Assembly (NCBI GenBank): GCA_016719535.1
Contig: JADJYX010000029.1
Coordinates: forward strand, 1 to 64,000
Reading direction: 5' to 3'
Origin: Rubrivivax sp.
GTDB taxonomy: Bacteria > Pseudomonadota > Gammaproteobacteria > Burkholderiales > Burkholderiaceae_C
DNA length: 64,000 bases
Positions within the stretch are counted from its first letter, which is position 1. Each line of letters opens with the position of its first letter. The translations under genes and the position numbers were made by a program. The notes below the pieces were generated by a model. The model searched no databases and was not told where the DNA came from. It worked only from the letters and a program-made list of their open reading frames with translations. Positions 48,222 to 58,111 of the stretch are shown here, piece after piece.

Positions 48222-48242
48222 TTTGCCCCACTCCCCGCCACT
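48218..48242 (-). promoter_or_regulatory. Three MraZ-type operator boxes on a 10-bp pitch
   Basis: On the minus strand AGTGG occurs at 48242, 48232 and 48222, each separated by five bases. MraZ operators in Enterobacteria are described as TGG-rich repeats with five-base spacers, which this matches. The last box contains the GTG start codon, so binding could block both transcription and ribosome entry (inference). Confidence 0.65.
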
Positions 48243-48550
48243 TATCTGCACTGTACCCGAGGGGGCCACACCTGCGGTCAACGCGACGCTGTCGAAAATC
48301 CCAGTGAAATCAATCACTTAGGGTCGCTTGTTGACTCCTTTTGACGATAAATAGCGTTCAAAAACAAGCGCTTGTGGCGGGGACCGAAAGTGCTTTGTGA
48401 GCACCGGTCGGATCACTTCGATTCAAGGGGGGATGGGTCGCGCGTGAGATCTTGCCGCCGGGAAAGCTCGACGGATCGCGCGCAGGCGCATGCCAGCGGC
48501 CCGGCGGCGGAGCCCCGGGGCGCCTTGAAGGCGCGTGAAGAAGAGGCGGC

Positions 48551-49510
48551 TCAGGCCGCCAGCGCGCCGCGCCGGTAGTCGCTGGGCGGCAGCCCCAGGT
48601 GGACGCGGAAGACGCGGCTGAAATGCGCCATGTTCTGGAAGCCGAAGGACAGCGCCACATCGGTGATCGACCGGTGCGCCTGGCGGCGGTCGTCGAAGAC
48701 GGTGCGGCAGGCCTGCAGGCGCCGGCGCAGGATGTAGCCGGCCACGCCGTCGGGTTCTTCGGCAAACGCGTTGTAGAGCTGGCGCCGGCTGCAGTTGAGC
48801 GCCAGCGCGATCGCGTCCACCGTCAGGCCGGGGTCGGCCAGGTGCTCGCCCACATGCTGCTTGATGCGCTCGCGCAGCGCCTCGCGCTGCGTCACCGCGG
48901 TGCCGATGCCGGCCAGGTCGAGCATCGACAGGTGCACAAATTGAGTGATGGCGTCGCCGACGCCACGCGATGCGGCCTCGCTCATGCCGGGCAGCTCGCG
49001 GTAGGCGCTGCGCATGGTTTCCAGCGCCAGCCGCGACACGCCGCCGCTGCCGCCCAGGCGGCGCGCCATCAACGGGTCCAGCGCCAAACCACGTTCGGCC
49101 AGGCGCTCCTTCGGGATCATCACGATCAGGTGCTCCACGCGCACCGGGTTGGCCACCGCATAGCTGTCGGTGGTGTCGTAGATGCTCCACTGGTCGGGCG
49201 TGACCCAGGCCTCGCGGCCCTTCTGCTCGACGCCGGCGCAGCCGACGAAGGGCGCCACGATCTTCAGGTAGCCGACCTCCGACTGCCGCACCAGCGACGA
49301 CGAGCGCACCACGCGGTGGCGGTTGGCCTCCAGCCGCGTCAGCACCACGTCGCCGGCATGCAGGGAATTCATGCGGCCGTCGAAATCGGCATCGCCGTAG
49401 CAGTCGCTCTTGAGGCCGTGGAAGAGGCGGTCGACCCAGTCGGCCCAGAAGCCCGGGCGCTCGCGCGGCGACACGGCGTCGGTATTCATCGCGCTGGCGG
49501 TCTGGCCCAT
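48551..49510 (-). CDS. AraC-family transcriptional regulator
   Basis: A protein of 319 residues from ATG 49510, which has GGGAG upstream. The N-terminal 200 residues form an AraC_binding_2-like ligand domain (DYGDAD-like start, VVLTRLEANRHRVVRSS, VTPDQWSIYDTTDSYAV). The C-terminal double helix-turn-helix has LTVDAIALALNCSRRQLYNA and SITDVALSFGFQNMAHFSRV. This subgroup usually activates genes for breakdown of aromatic or amine compounds. It diverges from the ABC importer operon across 199 bp, so it probably controls that operon. Confidence 0.85.
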   Translation of the reverse strand: MGQTASAMNTDAVSPRERPGFWADWVDRLFHGLKSDCYGDADFDGRMNSLHAGDVVLTRLEANRHRVVRSSSLVRQSEVGYLKIVAPFVGCAGVEQKGREAWVTPDQWSIYDTTDSYAVANPVRVEHLIVMIPKERLAERGLALDPLMARRLGGSGGVSRLALETMRSAYRELPGMSEAASRGVGDAITQFVHLSMLDLAGIGTAVTQREALRERIKQHVGEHLADPGLTVDAIALALNCSRRQLYNAFAEEPDGVAGYILRRRLQACRTVFDDRRQAHRSITDVALSFGFQNMAHFSRVFRVHLGLPPSDYRRGALAA

Positions 49511-49709
49511 CGGTGTGCTCCCGGGGTTTGAGCAGGGGCGCGAGCGTAGCGGCTGCGGCAAGCCCTCGCCATCCGCAGGGGTCCGGGGCCGGGTAAGCCC
49601 GGATCCGCCGTGCACGCGGCGACAAGCCGGCGTGCATGGCCAGCAAAGCGCCGGCCGCCGCCCGTTCCCAGAATCGGCGTTCACCCAGAACCCCGAGGAG
49701 ACGCCCGCC

Positions 49710-50915
49710 ATGTCCGAGACCCGCATCCCGCGCCGTACCGTGCTGCAGGCCACCGCCAGCGCGGCCGCCGCACTCGCCCTGCCCTCGCTCGCCCGCGCCC
49801 AGGGGGCGCCGGTACGCATCGGCTACACGATGAGCCGCACCGGCCCCTGGACCGGCGGCGCACAGACCAGCCAGGAGCCGGGCTACCTGCTGTGGGCCGA
49901 GCAGGTCAATGCCGCCGGCGGGCTGAATGTCAAGGGCAGCAAACGCCCGATCGAGCTGGTGAGCAGCGACGACCGCAGCGACATGGAAACCGTGGTGCGC
50001 ACCTACGAGAAGCTGATGGGCAGCGACAAGGTCGACCTGGTGCTGCCGCCCTGGGGCAGCGGCGCCAACTTCGCGGTGGCGCCGATCGCCAACCGCTTCG
50101 GCTACCCCTTCCTGGCGCCCACCGCGCTCAGCCGCCGGCTGATCGAGATGAAGCTGCCCTATTTCTTCCTCATGCTGCAGCAGCCCAAGCCGATGTGCGA
50201 GGCGCTGGTCGATCTGCTCAAGGCCAGCGGCGCCAAGACCATGGCCGTGCTCTACACCGACGAGCTGTTCGGGCTGGAAAACTACGCCGCGCTCAAGGTG
50301 GCGCTGCAGGGCAGCGGCATCAGCCTGCTCGAGGAGAAGAGCTTCCCCACCGGCGCCAAGGACCTGTCGCCGGTGCTGCGCTCGATCAAGGACAAGAACC
50401 CCGACGCCTTCGTCGGCTTCACCTACCCGCCCGACACCATCCTGGCCAGCCGCCAGAGCAAGGAGATCGGCTTCAACCCGAAATTCTTCTACACCAGCGT
50501 CGGCACCGCCTTCCCGCTCTACCGCAACGTGATGCAGGCCGGCACCGAGGGCGTGCTGGGCATGGGCAGCTGGAACAGCAAGTCCGGCGCCGGCGCCAAG
50601 GCCTTCTTCGATGCCCATGTGAAGAAATTCGGCGCGCAGAAGGAACCCGACCGCTGGGCCAGCGGCGCCACCTGGGCGGCGCTGGAGATCCTGACCGCGG
50701 CCGTCGCCAAGGTCGGCCTCGACCGCAAGGCCATCCGCGACTTCGTCGCCGGCAACGAGCACGACACCATCCTCGGCAAGATCCGATTTGCCGGCAGCGA
50801 GAACGTCGGCACGCCCGGCACCGTCGGCCAATGGCAGAAGGGCGAATTCGAGGTCGTGTGGCCGAAGGCGCGCGCCACCGCGCCGCTGCTGCCCGTCAAG
50901 CCGAATTGGGTGTGA
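49710..50915 (+). CDS. Periplasmic binding protein of a branched-chain-amino-acid-type ABC importer
   Basis: A protein of 401 residues. The leader IPRRTVLQATASAAAALALP resembles a Tat-type signal. The mature part begins APVRIGYTMSRTGPWTGGAQ and has the two-lobed type I fold (VDLVLPPWGSGANFAVAPIA, KTMAVLYTDELFGLENYAAL). This subgroup binds amino acids, amides or aromatic acids; the neighbouring aldehyde dehydrogenase favours an aromatic or amine-derived compound (inference). First gene of a livKHMGF-type operon; GAGGAG lies upstream. Confidence 0.85.
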   Translation: MSETRIPRRTVLQATASAAAALALPSLARAQGAPVRIGYTMSRTGPWTGGAQTSQEPGYLLWAEQVNAAGGLNVKGSKRPIELVSSDDRSDMETVVRTYEKLMGSDKVDLVLPPWGSGANFAVAPIANRFGYPFLAPTALSRRLIEMKLPYFFLMLQQPKPMCEALVDLLKASGAKTMAVLYTDELFGLENYAALKVALQGSGISLLEEKSFPTGAKDLSPVLRSIKDKNPDAFVGFTYPPDTILASRQSKEIGFNPKFFYTSVGTAFPLYRNVMQAGTEGVLGMGSWNSKSGAGAKAFFDAHVKKFGAQKEPDRWASGATWAALEILTAAVAKVGLDRKAIRDFVAGNEHDTILGKIRFAGSENVGTPGTVGQWQKGEFEVVWPKARATAPLLPVKPNWV

Positions 50916-50940
50916 CGCCGACACCGACCGTGACGACACG

Positions 50941-51822
50941 ATGAGCCCGGGTGCCTGGTTCGAGCTGATCGCCTCCGGCCTCATCACCGGGGGCATCTAT
51001 GCGCTGATCGCGCTCGGCCTCAACCTGCAGTACGGGCTGATGCGGGTGCTGAACATCGCGCATGGCGAATTCCTGATGCTGGGCGCCTTTCTCACCTGGG
51101 CGGCGCAGACCTCGCTGGGAATCTCGCCGCTGCTGATGATCCCGGTCAGCTTCGCGGTGCTGATGGCGGTGGGGCTGGTGGTGCACCGCCTGGCCTTCCG
51201 GCGCCTGACACGCACCAGCCCCACGCTCGACATCTTCGAGGCGCGCGGGCTGATGGTCAGCTTCGGCCTCATGTTCCTGGTGCAGAACTTCGCGCAGATG
51301 GTGTGGGGCGGCGACCTGCGCGGCTACGACTACATGGCCGATCCGGTACCGGTGGCCGGCGCGCAGTTTGCCGGCAACAAGCTGCTGCTCTTCGGGCTGG
51401 CGCTGGCCTTCAGCGCGGCGCTGATCGTCGTGCTGCGGCGCACGCTGCTGGGCAAGGGCGTGCGCGCGCTGATGCAAAGCCCCACCGGCGCCCGGCTGGT
51501 CGGCATCGACACCGAACGCCTGCACCCGCTGATGTTCGGCGTCGGCCTCGGGCTGTCGGGCGTGGCCGGCTGCCTGCTGTCGATGAGCTACACCATCAGC
51601 CCGTCGATGGGCGAGCCCTATACGGTGACGGCGCTGATCGTCATCACGCTCGGCGGCTTCGGCAGCATGGCCGGCGCGCTGGCCGGCGGGCTGGCGCTGG
51701 GCGTGGTCGAGGCCATCGGCATGCACTTCACCAACCCGTCGCTGAAGAGCCTGCTGTCCTACGGCATCTTCATCGCCGTGCTGCTGTGGAAGCCCAACGG
51801 CCTGTTCACCCGGACCCGATGA
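50941..51822 (+). CDS. ABC importer permease, LivH type
   Basis: A protein of 293 residues with about eight helices. The conserved start GLITGGIYALIALGLNLQYG and LNIAHGEFLMLGAF are typical of LivH, as are ALMQSPTGARLVGIDTERLH (the coupling loop) and GGFGSMAGALAGGLALGVVE. It follows the binding protein after 25 bp and is followed by livM after one base. Confidence 0.9.
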   Translation: MSPGAWFELIASGLITGGIYALIALGLNLQYGLMRVLNIAHGEFLMLGAFLTWAAQTSLGISPLLMIPVSFAVLMAVGLVVHRLAFRRLTRTSPTLDIFEARGLMVSFGLMFLVQNFAQMVWGGDLRGYDYMADPVPVAGAQFAGNKLLLFGLALAFSAALIVVLRRTLLGKGVRALMQSPTGARLVGIDTERLHPLMFGVGLGLSGVAGCLLSMSYTISPSMGEPYTVTALIVITLGGFGSMAGALAGGLALGVVEAIGMHFTNPSLKSLLSYGIFIAVLLWKPNGLFTRTR

Positions 51823-51823
51823 C

Positions 51824-52788
51824 ATGCAGCGAGACTGGCTCATCCTGATCGCACTCGCCGGCTGGGCGCTGGCGGTGCCGCACTACGGCAGCGACTTCGT
51901 CGTCTCGCTGGCGCTGTCGTGCCTGATGTACGCGGCGCTGGCCAGCAGCTGGAGCCTGTTCTGCGGCGCCACGCGCTACATGTCGCTGGCCACCGCGGCC
52001 TTCTTCGGCATCGGCGCCTATACCAGTGCGCTCATGCTCGAACAGCTGCCCTGGGCGGCCGTGATCGCGCTCGGCGCCGCGATGGCGGCCGGCGTGGCGC
52101 TGGTGATGGGCGCAGCGGTGCTGCACCTGCGCGGAACCTACTTCGCAGTGCTGACCTTCGGCATGACCGAGCTGATCCGCCACGCCATCAGCTACTGGGA
52201 GAAGCAGGTCAGCGGCACCGTGGGCCGCGTGCTGACCGTGGTGCCCGAGCGCGACACCGTCTACCTCACGGTGCTGGGCCTGGCGGTGCTGGCGCTGGCC
52301 ACCGCCATCGTCATGCGGCGCAGCCGCTTCGGCCTGGCGCTGGCCGGCATCGGCGCCGACGAGCAGCGCGCGCAGACCCTGGGCGTCAACACCCGGCTGG
52401 TGAAGACCGCGGGCTTCGCGCTCACCGCCGCCTTCGCCGGCGCGGTGGGGGCGGCGATGAGCGTGCGCTGGACCTACATCGACCCGGTGACCGTCTTCAA
52501 CCCCTTCATCGGCTTCCAGACGGTGCTGATCGCGCTCATCGGCGGCGCCGCCACGCTGTGGGGCCCGGTGCTGGCGGCGCTGGTCTTCAGCCTGCTGGCC
52601 GAGACGCTGCGCCTGCAGCTGCCGCAGCTGTACATGATGACGCTGGGCCTGCTGCTGATCCTGTGCGTGCTCTATCTGCCGGGCGGGCTGGCCAGCGTGC
52701 GGCGCGAGACCTTCGGCCAGTGGCGCGACGACATCCGCGGCTGGTGGAAGGATCTTCGCGACCCGAAGAAGAAGTCGGAGGCCACGGC

Positions 52789-52792
<4 letters not shown>
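51824..52792 (+). CDS. ABC importer permease, LivM type
   Basis: A protein of 322 residues, multi-helix. ATRYMSLATAAFFGIGAYTS, HLRGTYFAVLTFGMTELIRH, GADEQRAQTLGVNTRLVKT and IGGAATLWGPVLAALVFSLL are family motifs. The C-terminal 30 residues are a charged cytoplasmic tail (WWKDLRDPKKKSEATA). Its end overlaps the ATPase start by four bases. Confidence 0.9.
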
Positions 52793-53613
<821 letters not shown>

Positions 53614-53615
53614 TC

Positions 53616-55859
53616 ATGCACAACGACATCGAAGCCGCCCTCGACCGCAGGCTGGCCCACCTGAAGGTCAAGGGCCTGTCGGCCGGCTACGGCAACTTCC
53701 TGGTGCTGCGCGACATCACGCTGGAGGCACGCCCGGGCCTGACCGTCATCCTCGGGCCCAACGGCGCCGGCAAGACCACGCTGCTGAAGGCGCTGGGCGG
53801 CCTCATCCCGCGCCAGGGCGAGGTGCGGCTGGACGATCGTGTGATCGAGCCCGACGCCAAGACCGATGCCATCGTCAAGCGGGGCATGGCGCTGGTGCCC
53901 GAAGGCCGGCAGCTGTTTGCCCAGATGACGGTGGCCGAAAACCTCGAGCTCGGCGGCTGGCTGGTCGACAAGGCCGAGCGTGCCGAACGGCTGCGCCAGG
54001 TGCTGCAGGACTTCCCCAAGCTGGCCGAACGTGCGACGCAACTGGCCGGCACGATGAGCGGTGGCGAACAGCAGATGGTGGCGGTGGCGCGCGCGCTGAT
54101 GAGCGCGCCGCGCCTGCTGATGCTCGACGAGCCCTCGCTGGGCCTGGCGCCGAAGATGGTCGACGAACTGCTGGCGATCGCGCGCCGCATCGCCGACGCC
54201 GGCACCACGGTGCTGATGGTCGAGCAGAACGTGCGCAAGGCGCTGGCCGTGGCCGACCGCGGCTATGTGCTCGAACGCGGCCGGCTCGTCGCCAGCGGCC
54301 CCGCCTTCCTGCTCGCCCGCTCGTCGGTCGTGCGCCAGGCCTACCTGGGCAAGGCGGCGGCGCCGAGCGCGGCCTCACATCCCCACACCACCAAGGAGTC
54401 GACCATGTCCGACCTGTCCATGCTCATCAACGGCCTGGAAGTCAGCGCCGAGAGGGGCGCCACCTTCGAACGCCGCAACCCGCTGGACGGCAGCGTGGCC
54501 ACGCGCGCCCCGGCGGCCAGCGAGGCCGATGCGGTGGCCGCCGTCGAAGCCGCCGCCGAGGCCTTCAAGACCTGGAGCCAGACCGGCCCCAGCGAGCGCC
54601 GCGCGCTGCTGCTCAAGGCCGCCGACGCGCTGGAGGCCAAGACGCCGAAATTTGTCGAGGCCGTGCCGGCCGAGACCGGCGCCACCGGGATGTGGGCCGG
54701 CTTCAACGTCATGCTGGCCGCCGGCATGATCCGCGAGGCGGCATCGCTGACCACGCAGGTCGGCGGCGAGGTGATCCCGTCCGACGTGCCCGGCAGCCTG
54801 GCGATGGGCATCCGCCAGCCGGCCGGCGTGGTGCTGGGCATCGCACCCTGGAATGCGCCCGTCATCCTGGGCGTGCGCGCCATCGCCACGCCGCTGGCCT
54901 GCGGCAATACGGTGATCCTGAAGGGCAGCGAAAACTGCCCGCGCACGCACCAGCTGATCGTCGAGGCCTTCCAGGACGCCGGCTTCCCGGCCGGCGTCGT
55001 CAACTACATCACCAACGCCCCGGCCGATGCCGGCAAGGTGGTGGAGGCCATGGTCGCGCACCCGGCGGTGCGGCGCGTCAATTTCACCGGCAGCACGCGC
55101 GTGGGCAAGCTGATCGCGCTGACATGCGCCAAATACCTGAAGCCCGTGGTGCTGGAACTTGGCGGCAAGGCGCCGCTGGTGATCCTGGACGATGCCGACC
55201 TCGACGATGCGGTCAATGCCGCCGCCTTCGGCGCCTTCGCCAACAGCGGCCAGATCTGCATGAGCACCGAGCGCCTCATCGTCGACAGCCGCATCGCCGA
55301 CGACTTCGTCGCCCGCTTCGTCAAGAAGGCCAAGGCCCTGCCGCTGGGCGACCCGCGCAAGCCCGAGCCGGTGGTGCTGGGCTCGGTGATCGGCATGGGC
55401 ACGGTCGAGCACTGCAATGCGCTGATCGACGACGCGCTGGCCAGGGGCGCCAAGCTGCTGTGCGGCGGCAAGGCCGACAGCACGCTGATGCCGGCGACGA
55501 TCCTCGACCACGTGACGCCGAAGATGCGCATCTACCACGAGGAGACCTTCGGCCCCGTGAAATGCATCGTGCGCGTGGACGGCGTCGAGGCCGCGGTGGA
55601 CTGCGCCAACGACAACGACTATGGCCTCTCGGCCGCCGTCTTCGGCCGCGACATCGCGCGCGCGATGAACGTCGCGCGGCGCATCGAATCGGGCATCTGC
55701 CATGTCAACGGCCCTACCGTGCACGACGAGGCGCAGATGCCCTTCGGCGGCGTCAAGGGCTCGGGCCTGGGCCGCTTCGGCGGCAAGGCCGGCATCGCCG
55801 AATTTACCGAGCTGCGCTGGATCACGGTGCAGACGGCGCCGCGGCACTATCCGTTCTGA
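53616..55859 (+). CDS. LivF-type ABC ATPase fused in frame to an aldehyde dehydrogenase
   Basis: One open frame of 747 residues. Residues 1-245 are a LivF ATPase (Walker A GPNGAGKTTLLKALGG, signature TMSGGEQQMVAVARALM, Walker B LLMLDEPSLGLAP, H-loop MVEQNVRKALAVAD). After a 15-residue link, residues 264-747 are a complete NAD(P)-dependent aldehyde dehydrogenase: GIAPWNAPVILGVRA, FTGSTRVGKLIA, catalytic Glu in LELGGKAPLVI, catalytic Cys in NSGQICMSTERL, EETFGPV and PFGGVKGSGLGRFGG. AAGGAG stands before an internal ATG at 54405, so the dehydrogenase could also be made alone (484 residues). No stop occurs near the junction in any frame. It resembles salicylaldehyde/vanillin-type dehydrogenases. 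Confidence 0.85.
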   Translation: MHNDIEAALDRRLAHLKVKGLSAGYGNFLVLRDITLEARPGLTVILGPNGAGKTTLLKALGGLIPRQGEVRLDDRVIEPDAKTDAIVKRGMALVPEGRQLFAQMTVAENLELGGWLVDKAERAERLRQVLQDFPKLAERATQLAGTMSGGEQQMVAVARALMSAPRLLMLDEPSLGLAPKMVDELLAIARRIADAGTTVLMVEQNVRKALAVADRGYVLERGRLVASGPAFLLARSSVVRQAYLGKAAAPSAASHPHTTKESTMSDLSMLINGLEVSAERGATFERRNPLDGSVATRAPAASEADAVAAVEAAAEAFKTWSQTGPSERRALLLKAADALEAKTPKFVEAVPAETGATGMWAGFNVMLAAGMIREAASLTTQVGGEVIPSDVPGSLAMGIRQPAGVVLGIAPWNAPVILGVRAIATPLACGNTVILKGSENCPRTHQLIVEAFQDAGFPAGVVNYITNAPADAGKVVEAMVAHPAVRRVNFTGSTRVGKLIALTCAKYLKPVVLELGGKAPLVILDDADLDDAVNAAAFGAFANSGQICMSTERLIVDSRIADDFVARFVKKAKALPLGDPRKPEPVVLGSVIGMGTVEHCNALIDDALARGAKLLCGGKADSTLMPATILDHVTPKMRIYHEETFGPVKCIVRVDGVEAAVDCANDNDYGLSAAVFGRDIARAMNVARRIESGICHVNGPTVHDEAQMPFGGVKGSGLGRFGGKAGIAEFTELRWITVQTAPRHYPF

Positions 55860-55970
55860 ATGGGGTCTGGGCCAGTTCGTGCCCCGACCACGGGGCTGAC
55901 GAGGGCAGCTGTCGGCGCAAAGCGGCCGCTGGTCGTTGGCTCGACGGGACCCTGGGTTCTGCCTGCGGAT

Positions 55971-56457
55971 GCCCCTGGCCGGGGTTTCGACCCGGCGGCC
56001 GACCTACCTTCTTTGCTGGTGCAAAGAAGGTAGGCCAAGAAAGCACCTTCAATGCAACACCCCCGGCTCGTCGGGTGCCGATCGCTCGCTGACGCTCGGT
56101 GCGGCTGTCACTCGATGCTCTCGCGAAGCCTCGCTCGACAGTCCACGACCTTTCACCGACACAGGGGCGCGGCCGGCGTCACGCTGGACCACCAGCCGCC
56201 GCACGTGCGCAGGAGCGGCGGCATGCCGATGGCGGGTGGTCCAGCGTGACCAGGCCACGGCTCGCCTGGGCGGTGAAAGGTCGTGGACTGTCGAGCAATC
56301 CTTTGCGAGAGCATCGGGTGACAGCCGCACCGAGCGCAGCGAGCGATCCGCACCCGACGAGCCGGGGGTGTTGCATTCCAGGTGCTTTCTTTGCTTCCTT
56401 TCTTTGCACCAGCAAAGAAAGGAAGTCGGCCGCGGGGCCGAAACCCCCGCCGGGGGC
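55971..56457. repeat. Large imperfect inverted repeat
   Basis: The left arm (55971-56195) and the right arm (56235-56457) are reverse complements with about nine in ten bases matching by eye. Each arm contains its own perfect small hairpin (left: CCTACCTTCTTTGC and its complement at 56003-56035; right: TTCCTTTCTTTGC and its complement at 56397-56426). The centre has a further GCCGCC/GGCGGC stem. It fills the gap between the aldehyde dehydrogenase and the next gene. Peptides read from it in either direction are alike because of the symmetry and are not genes. It may be a miniature mobile element or a bidirectional terminator. Confidence 0.8.
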
Positions 56458-56547
56458 TTGCGCAGGCCAGCCCAAGGCCAGGAGACGCACCAGCGAAGGA
56501 CGGCAATGCGCCGAGAGCCGAAATCGGGTCCCGGCGAGACCTGCCGC

Positions 56548-56934
56548 CTATCGCTGCACGTTGACGACGACGCCGTTGCGCAGCATCACGCTCAGCCGCG
56601 GCGCCGCGGCGGTCCGGTCGTAGTACCAGACGTCGGCCGGGCCCTGGCTCGCCTTCACGCGCACGATGTCCTTGGGCTTGCCGCGCGAGCGCAGCATCTC
56701 CGCCTCGGTCATGCCGACGAAGGCGTCACCGAGGGCGATCGCCCGCGCCAGCCGGAATTCGCGGCTGGCGGGATCGAGGCCGGGATCGCTGCGGATGGCC
56801 TTGCCGCCGTCACAAGGCTGCTGCTGGTAGACCGTGCGGCCGTCGACGGTGCAGCGGAAGGTCTGCGCGCCGACCGCCGTGGCGGCCAGGGCGAGGGCTG
56901 CGGCGGCCCAGCGGGAGACTGTGATCATCGGCAT
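56548..56934 (-). CDS. Small secreted DUF4124-type protein
   Basis: A protein of 128 residues (126 from the second ATG). The signal peptide ends at VGA. The mature start QTFRCTVDGRTVYQQQPCD matches the short DUF4124 module with two cysteines found in many betaproteobacterial exported proteins. The rest has DAFVGMTEAEMLRSRGKPKD and VWYYDRTAAAPRLSVMLRNG, resembling outer-membrane lipoprotein SmpA-like helices followed by a strand. Function unknown. It diverges from the E1 alpha gene. Confidence 0.8.
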   Translation of the reverse strand: MPMITVSRWAAAALALAATAVGAQTFRCTVDGRTVYQQQPCDGGKAIRSDPGLDPASREFRLARAIALGDAFVGMTEAEMLRSRGKPKDIVRVKASQGPADVWYYDRTAAAPRLSVMLRNGVVVNVQR

Positions 56935-57094
56935 CGAGCGCCTCGGCGGTCAAAGTCGCAAGGGTGCCACAGCCGGCCCCGGACCAGCCCACCTGCAGCG
57001 ACGCCGACGCTGCCCGCGCGCCTGCACGGCCGCCGCCGCGGATGGCCCTCCTACAATCCGCCGTTTCGTCGTACCAACACGCCCGGGAGCGGCA

Positions 57095-58111
57095 TTGAGC
57101 GAAGACCTGCAGCGGCTGGCGGCCCTGTACCGCACGATGGTGCGCATCCGCGCGTTCGAGAATGCCGCCGAGGCGGCCAGCCAGGGCGGCGTCAGCGCCT
57201 ACGGCAAGGCGGCCGACGGCAGTGCCAAGGTGCGCGGCCCGCTGCACCTGTCCACCGGCCAGGAGGCCGTGGCCGCCGGCGTGTGCGCGCACCTGAAGCG
57301 CGACGACTACCTCACCTCCACCCACCGTGGCCACGGCCATACGCTGGCCAAGGGCGCCGACCTCGGCCGCATGATGGCCGAGCTGTTCGGCAAGGCCACC
57401 GGCTTCAATGGCGGCAAGGGCGGCTCGATGCACATCGCCGATTTCTCGGTCGGCATGCTGGGCGCCAACGGCGTGGTGGCCGCCGGCCTGCCGATCGCGG
57501 TGGGCGCGGCGCATGCGCAGAAGCTGCAGCGGCGCGACGCGATCACCGCCTGCTTCTTCGGCGACGGCGCCATCAACCGCGGGCCCTTCCTCGAAGCGCT
57601 CAACTGGGCGCGCATCTACCAGCTGCCGGTGCTCTTCGTCTGCGAGGACAACCGCTGGAGCGCCACCACCGCCAGCGGCCCGATGACCGCCGGCGATGGC
57701 GCCAGCGCCCGCGCGGCGGCGCTGGACATCGAGGCCGAGCGGGTCGACGGCAACGACGTGCTGGCGGTGCATGCCACCGCCGGCCGCCTGGTGGCCGCGG
57801 TGCGCCGCGGTGCCGGGCCACGCCTGCTGCACGCCATCACCTACCGCGTGAAGGGCCACGTGTCGGTCGATCCGGCCGCCTACCGCGACCCGGCCGAGGT
57901 GGCCGCGGCGCTGCAGACCGACCCGATCGCCGGTGCGCGCGCCGCCTGGCTGGCGCTGCCCGGTGCCCAGGCCGCCACGCTGGACGCCATCGACGCCGAG
58001 GCCCAGGCCGAGGTACAGGCCGCGCTGGACGCCGCCGAGGCCGCGCCCTGGCCCGATGCGGCAGCGGCCTTCACCGACGTGCAGACCACCGGTGCGGGGG
58101 TGTGGCGATGA
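57095..58111 (+). CDS. Thiamine-diphosphate dehydrogenase E1 alpha subunit (pyruvate/acetoin type)
   Basis: A protein of 338 residues starting at TTG 57095, which has GGGAG six bases upstream; no ATG fits the family start (LYRTMVRIRAFENAAEA). The thiamine-diphosphate motif is FFGDGAINRGPFLEALNWA followed by the Asn in CEDN, and TSTHRGHGHTLAKGADL is the conserved substrate-side loop. With E1 beta it would decarboxylate a 2-oxo acid or split acetoin. E2 and E3 genes are not in the window. Its stop overlaps the beta subunit start. Confidence 0.88.
   Translation: MSEDLQRLAALYRTMVRIRAFENAAEAASQGGVSAYGKAADGSAKVRGPLHLSTGQEAVAAGVCAHLKRDDYLTSTHRGHGHTLAKGADLGRMMAELFGKATGFNGGKGGSMHIADFSVGMLGANGVVAAGLPIAVGAAHAQKLQRRDAITACFFGDGAINRGPFLEALNWARIYQLPVLFVCEDNRWSATTASGPMTAGDGASARAAALDIEAERVDGNDVLAVHATAGRLVAAVRRGAGPRLLHAITYRVKGHVSVDPAAYRDPAEVAAALQTDPIAGARAAWLALPGAQAATLDAIDAEAQAEVQAALDAAEAAPWPDAAAAFTDVQTTGAGVWR

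Noticed and set aside
48222..48317. N-terminal extension of MraZ from ATG 48317
   Set aside because: The 32 extra residues have no counterpart in the family and would place the operator boxes in coding sequence; GTG 48221 gives the normal length.
56049..56623. Several similar small open frames on both strands between 56.0 and 56.6 kb
   Set aside because: They resemble each other only because the DNA is an inverted repeat; no start signals or families were found.
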